40,132 bases of DNA from Cytophagaceae bacterium (GTDB lineage Bacteria > Bacteroidota > Bacteroidia > Cytophagales > Cytophagaceae), in contig JAGKWN010000046.1 in assembly GCA_021151805.1 (NCBI GenBank), positions 1 through 40,132 on the forward strand, in the 5' to 3' direction. The first letter of the stretch is position 1, and each line of letters starts with the position of its first letter. Positions 1-7,279 of the stretch are shown here, in pieces. The translations under genes were made by a program, and so were the position numbers. The notes under the pieces are model-generated. The model ran no database searches. It was not told the DNA's origin and worked only from the letters and a program-made list of their open reading frames with translations.

Positions 1-47
1 AGAGCAGGAATTAAAATCAAGTCGAGGCCGGGCGTTTATTCGTGGAT

Positions 48-94
48 TCATATCCGTCAGCTGACGGACTCGGGTTCGAGTCCCGATTTCGCTT
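48..94 (+). other. tRNA 3'-end-like fragment (T arm plus possible variable arm)
   Basis: Positions 70-86 form a perfect T arm: five-base stem TCGGG/CCCGA around the loop TTCGAGT. The seven bases 87-93 could be an acceptor 3' strand, and 53-68 is a perfect 16-base palindrome that could act as a long variable arm. No convincing anticodon arm, D arm or pairing 5' acceptor strand is present upstream; bases 3-9 pair with 87-93 only with one mismatch and two wobbles. It may be a degenerate tRNA, the 3' half of a tRNA left by an integration event, or a chance hairpin followed by a T run, since GACTCG/CGAGTC also pairs here. I do not call a functional tRNA. Confidence 0.3.
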
Positions 95-170
95 TTTTTT
101 GACAACTATAATTCCAGTAGATAGTCTAAGTATAAATACCAATATTACATTTCTTCCAAAGTAATAAAAT

Positions 171-203
171 AAAAAAGTCCCCCGATTGACCGGGGGACTT
201 TTT
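171..203 (-). terminator. Rho-independent terminator of the GSII gene
   Basis: A seven-base GC-rich stem GTCCCCC (177-183) / GGGGGAC (192-198) has an A run on its left and a T run on its right, so it can work in both directions. It lies about 20 bases past the stop codon of the minus-strand glutamine synthetase and most simply ends that transcript. Confidence 0.85.
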
Positions 204-224
204 ATTTGCTTTATATCAACCAGA

Positions 225-1238
225 TTAAGCTTTAACAGACTTAACCGTTTTGATGATACGTGCAGCCACTTTGTATGGATCTGCAGCAGAGTTCGGACGA
301 CGATCTTCCAGGTAACCTTTCCAGCCTTTTTGAGGAACAAGAACAGGAATACGGATAGATGCACCACGGTCAGATACACCGTAGCTGAAATCGTGGATAC
401 TTGCAGTTTCGTGCTTACCAGTTAAACGTAAGTGGTTATCTGCACCGTATACTTCGATGTGTTCTTTAACTACCGGACGGAATGCTTCGCATACTTTATC
501 GAAGATTTCTTTGCTTCCTGCAGTTCTTAATAATGTGTTAGAGAAGTTCGCGTGCATACCTGAACCATTCCAGTCAAGGTTACCAAGCGGCTTACAGTGC
601 CAGTTTACAGATACACCGTATTTCTCACCGATTCTTTCTAATAAGTAACGACCCAACCAGATTTCATCACCAGCACGTTTAGCACCTTTAGCGAAGATCT
701 GGAATTCCCACTGACCTGCAGCAACCTCAGCGTTGATACCTTCAACGTTAAGACCAGCTTCAAGACAAGCATCCAAATGCTCTTCAATGATATCGCGACC
801 GAATGCATTGTTAGCACCTACTGAACAGTAGTAAGGACCTTGTGGTTTTGGATATCCGCCAGCAGGGAAACCTAATGGCATGTTTGTAGTAACGTCATAT
901 AAGAAATACTCCTGCTCGAAACCGAACCAGAAATCGTTATCATCATCTTCAATTGTTGCACGGCCATTAGTAGCGTGTGGTGTACCATCTGCATTAAGTA
1001 CTTCGCACATTACTAGGTATCCGTTCTTTCTTTGAGGGTCCGGACAAATAAATACTGGTTTTAATAAACAGTCAGAAGAACCACCTGGTGCTTGTTCTGT
1101 AGAAGAACCGTCAAATGACCAGTTGCTGCAATCTTCTAATTTACCACTAAAATTATCTTCAATTTTAGTTTTGCTACGTAAGCTTTGAGTTGGTTTGTAA
1201 CCATCAAGCCAGATGTACTCTAATTTTGCCTTTGCCAT
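225..1238 (-). CDS. glnA: Glutamine synthetase, type II (eukaryotic-type)
   Basis: Makes glutamine from glutamate, ammonia and ATP in the cytoplasm. The 337-residue length and the sequence are those of the short eukaryote-like GSII family rather than the roughly 470-residue bacterial GSI. Visible landmarks are the N-terminal IWLDGY and LRSKT segments, the substrate-domain motif WSFDGSSTEQA, the glutamate/metal segment FGFEQEYFL, AGQWEFQI, and the ATP-site region NWNGSGMHANFS-like (here DWNGSGMHAN). The C-terminal RRPNSAADPY motif is intact, so the gene looks complete and active. It has its own TAnnTTTG-type -7 box about 50 bases upstream and a strong terminator, so it is probably a single-gene transcript despite following a type III enzyme on the same strand. 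Family assignment is secure; regulation is inferred. Confidence 0.96.
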   Translation of the reverse strand: MAKAKLEYIWLDGYKPTQSLRSKTKIEDNFSGKLEDCSNWSFDGSSTEQAPGGSSDCLLKPVFICPDPQRKNGYLVMCEVLNADGTPHATNGRATIEDDDNDFWFGFEQEYFLYDVTTNMPLGFPAGGYPKPQGPYYCSVGANNAFGRDIIEEHLDACLEAGLNVEGINAEVAAGQWEFQIFAKGAKRAGDEIWLGRYLLERIGEKYGVSVNWHCKPLGNLDWNGSGMHANFSNTLLRTAGSKEIFDKVCEAFRPVVKEHIEVYGADNHLRLTGKHETASIHDFSYGVSDRGASIRIPVLVPQKGWKGYLEDRRPNSAADPYKVAARIIKTVKSVKA

Positions 1239-1290
1239 CGAAAATCAACTTGTTTATAGATAATTAATATGAATTGTAAATACTATGATG

Positions 1291-1298
1291 CAAATTTA
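1291..1298 (-). promoter_or_regulatory. Bacteroidota -7 box upstream of the GSII gene
   Basis: On the minus strand the bases read TAAATTTG, an exact match to TAnnTTTG, about 52 bases before the ATG. The -33 region is only a T run. The box implies a leader of roughly 45 bases. Confidence 0.45.
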
Positions 1299-1485
1299 AG
1301 CCTCTATTTGAAAAAAACTAATGTTTTTGAGCATAAGTCCCATCTGTTTTTGAACATTTTGGCATATAATCTTTCATTAGTCATCTAAATATTACTTATA
1401 AACTATTTTATATTGGATAAGTACAATTAAAAATGCATTTCTGTTAGATAATGCCTTTTTAAAATTGGAACAATGCTACTAAAGC

Positions 1486-3660
1486 CTAGCGAAGGAATAA
1501 CAATTCACGGTATTTCGGTAATGGCCACATTTCATCATCAATAATCAACTCAAGCTTATCAACCGCATAGCGGATGGTTTCAAAGTAAGGCTTCACTTTA
1601 TTGCAATATGCTTTTGCTTTCTCCGGCATATGTTCAATGATGTTCGCTTTTTTACGCTCTTCAGTCATTGCATCAACATCTGTTTGTATAGTGTTGATGT
1701 GTTTAGAGATTTCCTTTATAATTTCAATAATAGGTTTTGCTTCTTTTTCCAGACCAATATCTTTTAAGCCTTTCACATTTGTGATCAGTTTATTTTGATA
1801 TTCAATGGCTGTAGGAATAATGTGGTTGATGGATAAATCACCAATTACACGACCTTCAATCTGGATTTTTTTGATATAATTTTCCTGCATGATTTCATAA
1901 CGGGCTTCAAGCTCACGTTCAGAATAGATTTCATGCTTTTCAAATAATTTTTTAACCTTTGGCGTGATCCAGAAATCAAGCGCTTCAGGTGTTGTCATAA
2001 CATTGTTTAAACCTCTTTTACCTGCTTCTTTTACCCACTCTTCGCTGTAGCCGTTGCCTTCAAAACGAATCTTCTTCGAAGCTTGTGTATAGTCACGCAA
2101 TACGTTTGCGATGGCTACTTCTTTCTTCACACCTTTATCGATTTGTTTATCAACTTCAAGTTTGAATTGTACCAGTGTTTCTGCTACGATGGTATTTAAT
2201 ACCGTCATCGGTGATGCTGAATTGGCTGCACTACCTACTGCTCTGAATTCAAATTTATTTCCGGTGAATGCAAATGGCGACGTACGGTTTCTGTCTGTGT
2301 TATCAAGTAACAATTCAGGAATTTTATTGATCCCTAATTTCATATACATGTTATCGCCTTTATCAATGCGTACATTTCCATTTTTTTCCAATTCATCTAA
2401 TACTTCAGATAGCTGTGTACCAAGGAAAACGGAAATGATTGCCGGCGGCGCTTCATTTGCACCCAAGCGGTGATCGTTACCTGCAGATGCAATAGAAGCA
2501 CGCAACAGATCTGCATAGTCATTTACAGCCTTCACAACGTTTACAAGGAATGTAAGGAAGATCAGGTTTTCTTTAGGTTTGCTGCTTGGACTCAATAAAT
2601 TCTTGCCGAAGTTTGTGCTTAATGCCCAGTTGTTATGTTTACCGCTTCCATTGATACCGGCAAATGGTTTTTCATGGAACAATACTTTCAAGCCATGCTT
2701 CTCTGCAACCTTGTGCATCAAGTCGCGGATCAACTGGTTGTGGTCGCAGGATAAATTACATTCTTCAAAAGTTGGTGCCATTTCGTACTGGCCTGGTGCT
2801 ACTTCATTATGGCGTGTACGTGCAGGGATACCAAGCTTTAATGCTTCGATTTCAAAGTCGATCATGAAATCGTTTACTCTTGGCGGAATAGAACCGAAGT
2901 AGTGATCATCCAGCTGCTGGCCTCTGGATGGTGCATGACCAAATACGGTACGGCCTGCCATTAACAAATCCGGACGAGCATTAAACAAAGCTGCATCAAC
3001 CAGGAAATATTCCTGCTCAGGGCCAAGGGTTGCAGTAACTTTCGTAATGTCTTTATCAAAGAACTGACAAACTTCTGTTGCTGCTTTATCAACCGCAGCT
3101 AAAGATTTTAATAGTGGTGCTTTATTATCTAACGATTCACCTGTATAGGAAACAAAGATTGTCGGAATACATAAAGTTGGCCCCATGATAAATGCCGGTG
3201 ATGACGGATCCCAGGCTGTATAACCACGTGCCTCAAATGTAGAACGGATCCCCCCGTTCGGGAAGGATGATGCATCCGGTTCCTGTTGTACCAAAGCACT
3301 TCCTTTAAATTTTTCGAGCGCCTTGCCGTTATCGTCCAGGTCGAAGAACGAATCATGCTTTTCAGCAGTAGCATCTGTTAATGGCTGAAACCAGTGTGTG
3401 TAGTGTGTAACACCTTTTTCCATAGCCCAGCATTTCATACCGGCAGCAACTGCATCTGCAGTAATAGCGTCAATCTTCTCTCCTGTTTCTATCGCTGCAA
3501 GAACTACTTTAACAGCATCAGAAGAAATGTATCTTTTCATTGCATCTACGCCAAAGACATTCTCTCCAAAATAATCCGAAATTTTGCTGGATGGAGCAAT
3601 AACTTTGATAGGCTGTCTATCATTCAGTGTTTCTAAAGCTTTAAAACGTAAATGGGCCAT
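1486..3660 (-). CDS. glnN: Glutamine synthetase, type III
   Basis: The 724-residue length is typical of the large hexameric/dodecameric GSIII family found in Bacteroidota and cyanobacteria. It makes glutamine from glutamate, ammonia and ATP. Landmarks include the N-terminal GSIII domain (VFG-DAMKRY, about residues 35-45), LGPEQEYFLVD for the glutamate/metal site, the APGQYEMAP segment, SGKHNNWALSTN for the nucleotide site, and the GSIII motif NRTSPFAFTGNKFEFRAVGS (about residues 440-480). The long C-terminal helical tail rich in Lys and Glu is also typical. No clear terminator or exact TAnnTTTG box is seen at its ends. A 247-base gap separates it from the type II enzyme, so the two are adjacent but probably not one transcript. 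It is complete. Confidence 0.96.
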   Translation of the reverse strand: MAHLRFKALETLNDRQPIKVIAPSSKISDYFGENVFGVDAMKRYISSDAVKVVLAAIETGEKIDAITADAVAAGMKCWAMEKGVTHYTHWFQPLTDATAEKHDSFFDLDDNGKALEKFKGSALVQQEPDASSFPNGGIRSTFEARGYTAWDPSSPAFIMGPTLCIPTIFVSYTGESLDNKAPLLKSLAAVDKAATEVCQFFDKDITKVTATLGPEQEYFLVDAALFNARPDLLMAGRTVFGHAPSRGQQLDDHYFGSIPPRVNDFMIDFEIEALKLGIPARTRHNEVAPGQYEMAPTFEECNLSCDHNQLIRDLMHKVAEKHGLKVLFHEKPFAGINGSGKHNNWALSTNFGKNLLSPSSKPKENLIFLTFLVNVVKAVNDYADLLRASIASAGNDHRLGANEAPPAIISVFLGTQLSEVLDELEKNGNVRIDKGDNMYMKLGINKIPELLLDNTDRNRTSPFAFTGNKFEFRAVGSAANSASPMTVLNTIVAETLVQFKLEVDKQIDKGVKKEVAIANVLRDYTQASKKIRFEGNGYSEEWVKEAGKRGLNNVMTTPEALDFWITPKVKKLFEKHEIYSERELEARYEIMQENYIKKIQIEGRVIGDLSINHIIPTAIEYQNKLITNVKGLKDIGLEKEAKPIIEIIKEISKHINTIQTDVDAMTEERKKANIIEHMPEKAKAYCNKVKPYFETIRYAVDKLELIIDDEMWPLPKYRELLFLR

Positions 3661-3856
3661 AATGAATATTGAACTATTTAATGTTGAATTTTAATCCTAA
3701 AACTAAAAAAATAGCATCGATTTTAAAGATATATGCTTCAATATTTATGAATAAATATAAAAAATCACGATAAATACGTAGAAGGTGCTAGTTTTTTAGA
3801 GTTAATTGTTGAATGAATTCTCCTGTCTGGATGCTGAAAATTATTCATTTTCTATC

Positions 3857-3864
3857 TATTTTTG
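3857..3864 (+). promoter_or_regulatory. Bacteroidota -7 box upstream of the LtaS-like gene
   Basis: TATTTTTG matches TAnnTTTG exactly. A start site about 6 bases downstream would give a leader of about 27 bases to the proposed CTG start at 3897, which supports translation beginning there rather than at 3942. No good -33 TTG is visible. Confidence 0.45.
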
Positions 3865-3896
3865 GAGTTGAATACATACATTAACCACCATATCTT

Positions 3897-5732
3897 CTGA
3901 AAAAGATCTTATTATTCATTCTCCGGTATCTGTTTTATTGGATGACTTTTTTCTTCTTCGGAAGACTTTTCTTTTTGGTTTATCACATAAAACCAATTTT
4001 AAAACTTTCCATCCCGGAAACGCTGCTGAGCTTTATTTATGGACTAACCTTAGACATTTCTTTTGCATCCTACATTACTATACTGCCTGCAGCCATTCTT
4101 CCGGTTCTTTTACTAATGAAGATCAATCCGGATCGTGTGCAGAAAATTCTGCTGTACTATACTCTGTTCTGGACAATCTTAATAGCATTTATATACACCC
4201 TCGACGCTGAGCTTTTCTCTTTCTGGGGATTCCGTTTAGATAATACCTTATTCAGATATACTGGCACTTTTGGTGAAATGATTGGTTCTAGCCTTTCTTC
4301 ACCTTTACTGATTCTGCTCCCTTTCTTCTTTCTCTTCGCATATATATTCTATAAAGTATATCTACGCTTTTTTCATGAGAAGAAATTTACAAGCATACAC
4401 TTATGGCAATTACCAATAGCACTTGTATTGGCTGCAGCTTTGGTTATTCCTATTCGCGGCGGCTTACAGCAAATTCCAAATAATGAAAGTGTGGCCTATT
4501 ATTCTACCAGCAGCTTATTAAACCAGGCAGCCTTGAATCCTCTATGGACATTGGCCCGATCAGTTATTGAGCAGAATGGACCTGACCTGGCACGTTATCG
4601 TTTTTTTGAAAGTAAAGATGCTGAAAAGTTGGTGCAGGCATCGCTACGGGAGACGTTTGTGAATGATAGTATTTTAAAAAATAACCGTCCGAATATTATC
4701 CTGATTGTGTGGGAAAGTTTAACGGCTAAAGTCGTTGACAGTCTTGTAACGCCTAAGCTTACAGGTATGAAAAAAGATGGCATTTATTTTTCAAGCATGT
4801 ATGCCAGCGGCGACCGCAGTGATAAAGGATTGGTGGCATTATTAAGTGCTTATCCGGCACAGCCCGATTATTCCATCATGACTGAGCCCGGCAAGTCCAG
4901 AAGGCTTCCCTTCATCACACAACAGCTTAAAGCCGTCGGTTATAAAACCGGTTATATTTATGGCGGCGAACTTGAATTTGCAAACATGCGGTCATTCATG
5001 AATTATAACGGCTTTGACCAGATCATTGGCAAGTCAGACTTTCCTAAAGAAACCTGGGGAGCTAAATGGGGCGCGCACGATGAGTTTACATTCAATAAAT
5101 TATTTTCTCTGGTTGAACAGCAAAGCAAAAAGCCGGAACCTTTCTTCTATACCTTATTTACATTAAGCAGTCACGAACCTTTTGATGTGCCCGCGAAACC
5201 TGTAATTGCAGGGAATTCCAAAACCGTACAATTCCAGAATGCTCATCATTATACAGATTCATGCTTCAATGCTTTTATAACCCAGGCACAAAAACAAGCC
5301 TGGTGGAATAATACATGGATCATTGTTGTTGCAGATCATGGACATGTTTTGCCGGGCAGTGAATATGCAAGCCATGCACCTTCAGAATTTAAGATTCCGA
5401 TGCTTTGGTTGGGAGGCGTAGTAACTAAACAAAAAGAGATCAGCCGTACGTATTCTCAAATAAATCTGGCTCCTACCATTGCGGCTTATTTGGGATTAAA
5501 ACCAGAGGAATTCAAATTTTCTAATCCAATGAATCTATCGGATTCAAGCGCTTCCAGTGCCTGGTATTCGTTTAATGATGGTTTTGCTCAGGTTGCTTCC
5601 AATAACCGGTATATGCTGTATAACCTGAATAGCAGGAATATAAGTGAGAAAAAAGGTACATATACGGCAAAAGAAATTGAAGAATCGCAGGCATTCCTGC
5701 AGGTCTTAATGGAGGATTTTTACCAGAAATAA
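3897..5732 (+). CDS. LtaS-like membrane sulfatase-fold protein (phosphoglycerol-transferase family)
   Basis: A polytopic N-terminal region is followed by an external alkaline-phosphatase/sulfatase-fold domain, the plan of lipoteichoic-acid-synthase-like proteins. Counting from the ATG at 3942, WES (257-259) supplies a metal ligand, GDRSDKG (290-296) is the nucleophile segment, SSHEPF (409-414) and DHGH (465-468) are the other metal/substrate motifs. The nucleophile position holds Ser293 where the family usually has Thr. The first ATG cuts into a helix: the frame stays open back to the TAA at 3882, and CTG at 3897 would add MKKILLFILRY-like residues, giving a normal first membrane segment. I chose that start; the ATG at 3942 is the conservative alternative. 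In Bacteroidota, which lack lipoteichoic acid, the substrate is unknown; transfer of a phospho-group to a surface glycan or lipid is an inference. Confidence 0.85.
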   Translation: MKKILLFILRYLFYWMTFFFFGRLFFLVYHIKPILKLSIPETLLSFIYGLTLDISFASYITILPAAILPVLLLMKINPDRVQKILLYYTLFWTILIAFIYTLDAELFSFWGFRLDNTLFRYTGTFGEMIGSSLSSPLLILLPFFFLFAYIFYKVYLRFFHEKKFTSIHLWQLPIALVLAAALVIPIRGGLQQIPNNESVAYYSTSSLLNQAALNPLWTLARSVIEQNGPDLARYRFFESKDAEKLVQASLRETFVNDSILKNNRPNIILIVWESLTAKVVDSLVTPKLTGMKKDGIYFSSMYASGDRSDKGLVALLSAYPAQPDYSIMTEPGKSRRLPFITQQLKAVGYKTGYIYGGELEFANMRSFMNYNGFDQIIGKSDFPKETWGAKWGAHDEFTFNKLFSLVEQQSKKPEPFFYTLFTLSSHEPFDVPAKPVIAGNSKTVQFQNAHHYTDSCFNAFITQAQKQAWWNNTWIIVVADHGHVLPGSEYASHAPSEFKIPMLWLGGVVTKQKEISRTYSQINLAPTIAAYLGLKPEEFKFSNPMNLSDSSASSAWYSFNDGFAQVASNNRYMLYNLNSRNISEKKGTYTAKEIEESQAFLQVLMEDFYQK

Positions 5733-5734
5733 GC

Positions 5735-5742
5735 TACCTTTG
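5735..5742 (+). promoter_or_regulatory. Bacteroidota -7 box for mtaB
   Basis: TACCTTTG followed by C matches TAnnTTTG and is close to the commonest form of this box. It sits at the very end of the preceding gene and predicts a start near 5749, just at the beginning of a hairpin. No clear -33 TTG. Confidence 0.55.
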
Positions 5743-5749
5743 CAGAGTC

Positions 5750-5776
5750 ATTAACAGCTTCTATTCAGCTGTTAAT
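5750..5776 (+). promoter_or_regulatory. Perfect hairpin in the mtaB leader
   Basis: ATTAACAGCT (5750-5759) and AGCTGTTAAT (5767-5776) are perfect ten-base arms around a seven-base loop, ending nine bases before the mtaB ATG. No T run follows, so it is not an ordinary terminator. It would form the 5' end of an mRNA started from the box at 5735, or act as a dyad operator. Confidence 0.5.
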
Positions 5777-5785
5777 CATAATCCC

Positions 5786-7102
5786 ATGAAAAAAGTTGCT
5801 TTCTATACCTTAGGCTGTAAATTGAATTTTTCAGAAACATCTACCATTGGCAGGATGTTTTCTGATAATGGATATGAAAAAGTAGAGTTTCATGAAAAGG
5901 CTGATGTGTATATCATCAACACCTGTTCGGTTACAGACCATGCAGATAAAAAATGCAAGAAGGTTGTTAAGGAAGCGTTACGTTATTCGCCCGGTGCTTT
6001 TGTCGGAATCATTGGTTGTTATGCTCAATTGAAGCCTGAAGAAATTGCACAGATCCCTGGTGTAGATGCGGTATTGGGAGCTTCAGAAAAATTTAAATTG
6101 TTTGAGTTACTGGGCGATTTTAATAAGCAGGATAAGGCAAGTATATACACCAGTGATATTGCCAATGCTACTGATTACTATTGCTCCTACTCCGTAAACG
6201 ATCGTACCAGAACATTTTTAAAAGTTCAGGATGGTTGTGATTATTCATGCAGCTTCTGTACGATTCCTCTTGCGCGTGGCAACAGCCGCAGCGATACTAT
6301 TGCAAACATTGTTAAAACAACCCAAGAGATTGCTGCGAAGGACGTTAAGGAAATTGTTCTGACCGGTGTGAACATTGGTGATTATGGAATCATTAATGGT
6401 GAACGCAGCACTTCCTTTTTAGACTTAATAAAAGAGCTGGATAATATAGAGGGAATTGAACGTTTCAGAATTTCTTCCATTGAACCGAACCTGCTTACGG
6501 ATGAAATCATTTCGTTTGTAGCAACGTCTAAGCGTTTTGTTCCGCATTTTCATATTCCACTGCAGTCTGGAAATAATAAGATCCTTAAATTAATGCGCCG
6601 CCGTTATCAGCGGGAACTATATGCAGATCGTGTAGCTGCCATCAAAAAAATTATGCCACATGCATGTATTGGTGTAGATGTGATAGTTGGTTTCCCGGGC
6701 GAAACGGATGAAGATTTCAACGTTACCTATAATTTCCTGAATGAGCTGGATATTTCCTACTTGCATGTATTCAGTTACTCAGAGCGTGCTAATACGCTTG
6801 CAGCAACGATGAAAGGAAAACGTCCTAACAGAGACCGTAGCGAACGCAGTACCATGCTTAGAACACTTTCAGAAAAGAAAAGAAGATTCTTTTATGAACA
6901 GCATATAAGTGAAATTGCTGAAGTGTTGTTTGAAGCGGAAGAAGAAAACGGCAGCATGTTTGGTTTCACAAACAACTACATAAAAGTTGTTACTCCATAC
7001 GATCCGCTATGGGTAAATGAATTAAAGAAAGTAAAATTGAAAACCATCAACTCCGAAGGATTGGTTGAGATAGAACCAATTTGGGAAAAGGTTATCTCTT
7101 AA
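5786..7102 (+). CDS. mtaB: tRNA threonylcarbamoyladenosine methylthiotransferase MtaB
   Basis: A radical-SAM enzyme that adds a methylthio group to t6A at position 37 of ANN-decoding tRNAs. The N-terminal methylthiotransferase domain has its three iron-sulfur cysteines at C11 (TLGCKLN), C47 (NTCSVT) and C78 (IGCYAQ). The radical-SAM cluster motif CX3CX2C is C151, C155, C158 (DGCDYSCSFCT). GVDVIVGFPGE and the C-terminal TRAM-like stretch after about residue 375 complete the family plan. The TLGCKLN and NTCSVT signatures and the 438-residue length favour MtaB over MiaB or RimO. It is preceded by its own promoter box and leader hairpin and followed by a terminator, so it is probably transcribed alone. 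Confidence 0.93.
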   Translation: MKKVAFYTLGCKLNFSETSTIGRMFSDNGYEKVEFHEKADVYIINTCSVTDHADKKCKKVVKEALRYSPGAFVGIIGCYAQLKPEEIAQIPGVDAVLGASEKFKLFELLGDFNKQDKASIYTSDIANATDYYCSYSVNDRTRTFLKVQDGCDYSCSFCTIPLARGNSRSDTIANIVKTTQEIAAKDVKEIVLTGVNIGDYGIINGERSTSFLDLIKELDNIEGIERFRISSIEPNLLTDEIISFVATSKRFVPHFHIPLQSGNNKILKLMRRRYQRELYADRVAAIKKIMPHACIGVDVIVGFPGETDEDFNVTYNFLNELDISYLHVFSYSERANTLAATMKGKRPNRDRSERSTMLRTLSEKKRRFFYEQHISEIAEVLFEAEEENGSMFGFTNNYIKVVTPYDPLWVNELKKVKLKTINSEGLVEIEPIWEKVIS

Positions 7103-7127
7103 ATATTCAACAATTTGATTTATTGAA

Positions 7128-7157
7128 AAGTCTTGCTGATTCAGCAGGACTTTTTTT
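7128..7157 (+). terminator. Rho-independent terminator after mtaB
   Basis: Eleven-base arms at 7128-7138 and 7142-7152 pair with a single G-T wobble around a three-base loop and are followed by a run of seven T. Confidence 0.85.
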
Positions 7158-7220
7158 ATGACCAATGAATGTATTGTAAATATATTTTTATTTCTTATCC
7201 ATCCTGCATTTAAATATTAT

Positions 7221-7228
7221 TATTTTTG
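7221..7228 (+). promoter_or_regulatory. Bacteroidota -7 box for the surface-protein gene
   Basis: TATTTTTG matches TAnnTTTG, 52 bases before the ATG at 7280. The TTG at 7226 inside it is also an in-frame but unlikely start codon. Confidence 0.45.
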
Positions 7229-7279
7229 GTGACACGAATTCTATTCAGTACCATTTACAGTATACATATCCCCTTCCGT

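Noticed and set aside
17..379. A 120-codon minus-strand reading frame across the first bases and the end of glnA
   Set aside because: It runs through the tRNA-like arm and the terminator and overlaps the glutamine synthetase gene in another frame; the translation shows no protein-like pattern.
2111..2473. A 120-codon plus-strand frame inside the GSIII gene
   Set aside because: It is antisense to a fully conserved catalytic region; shadow of the real gene.
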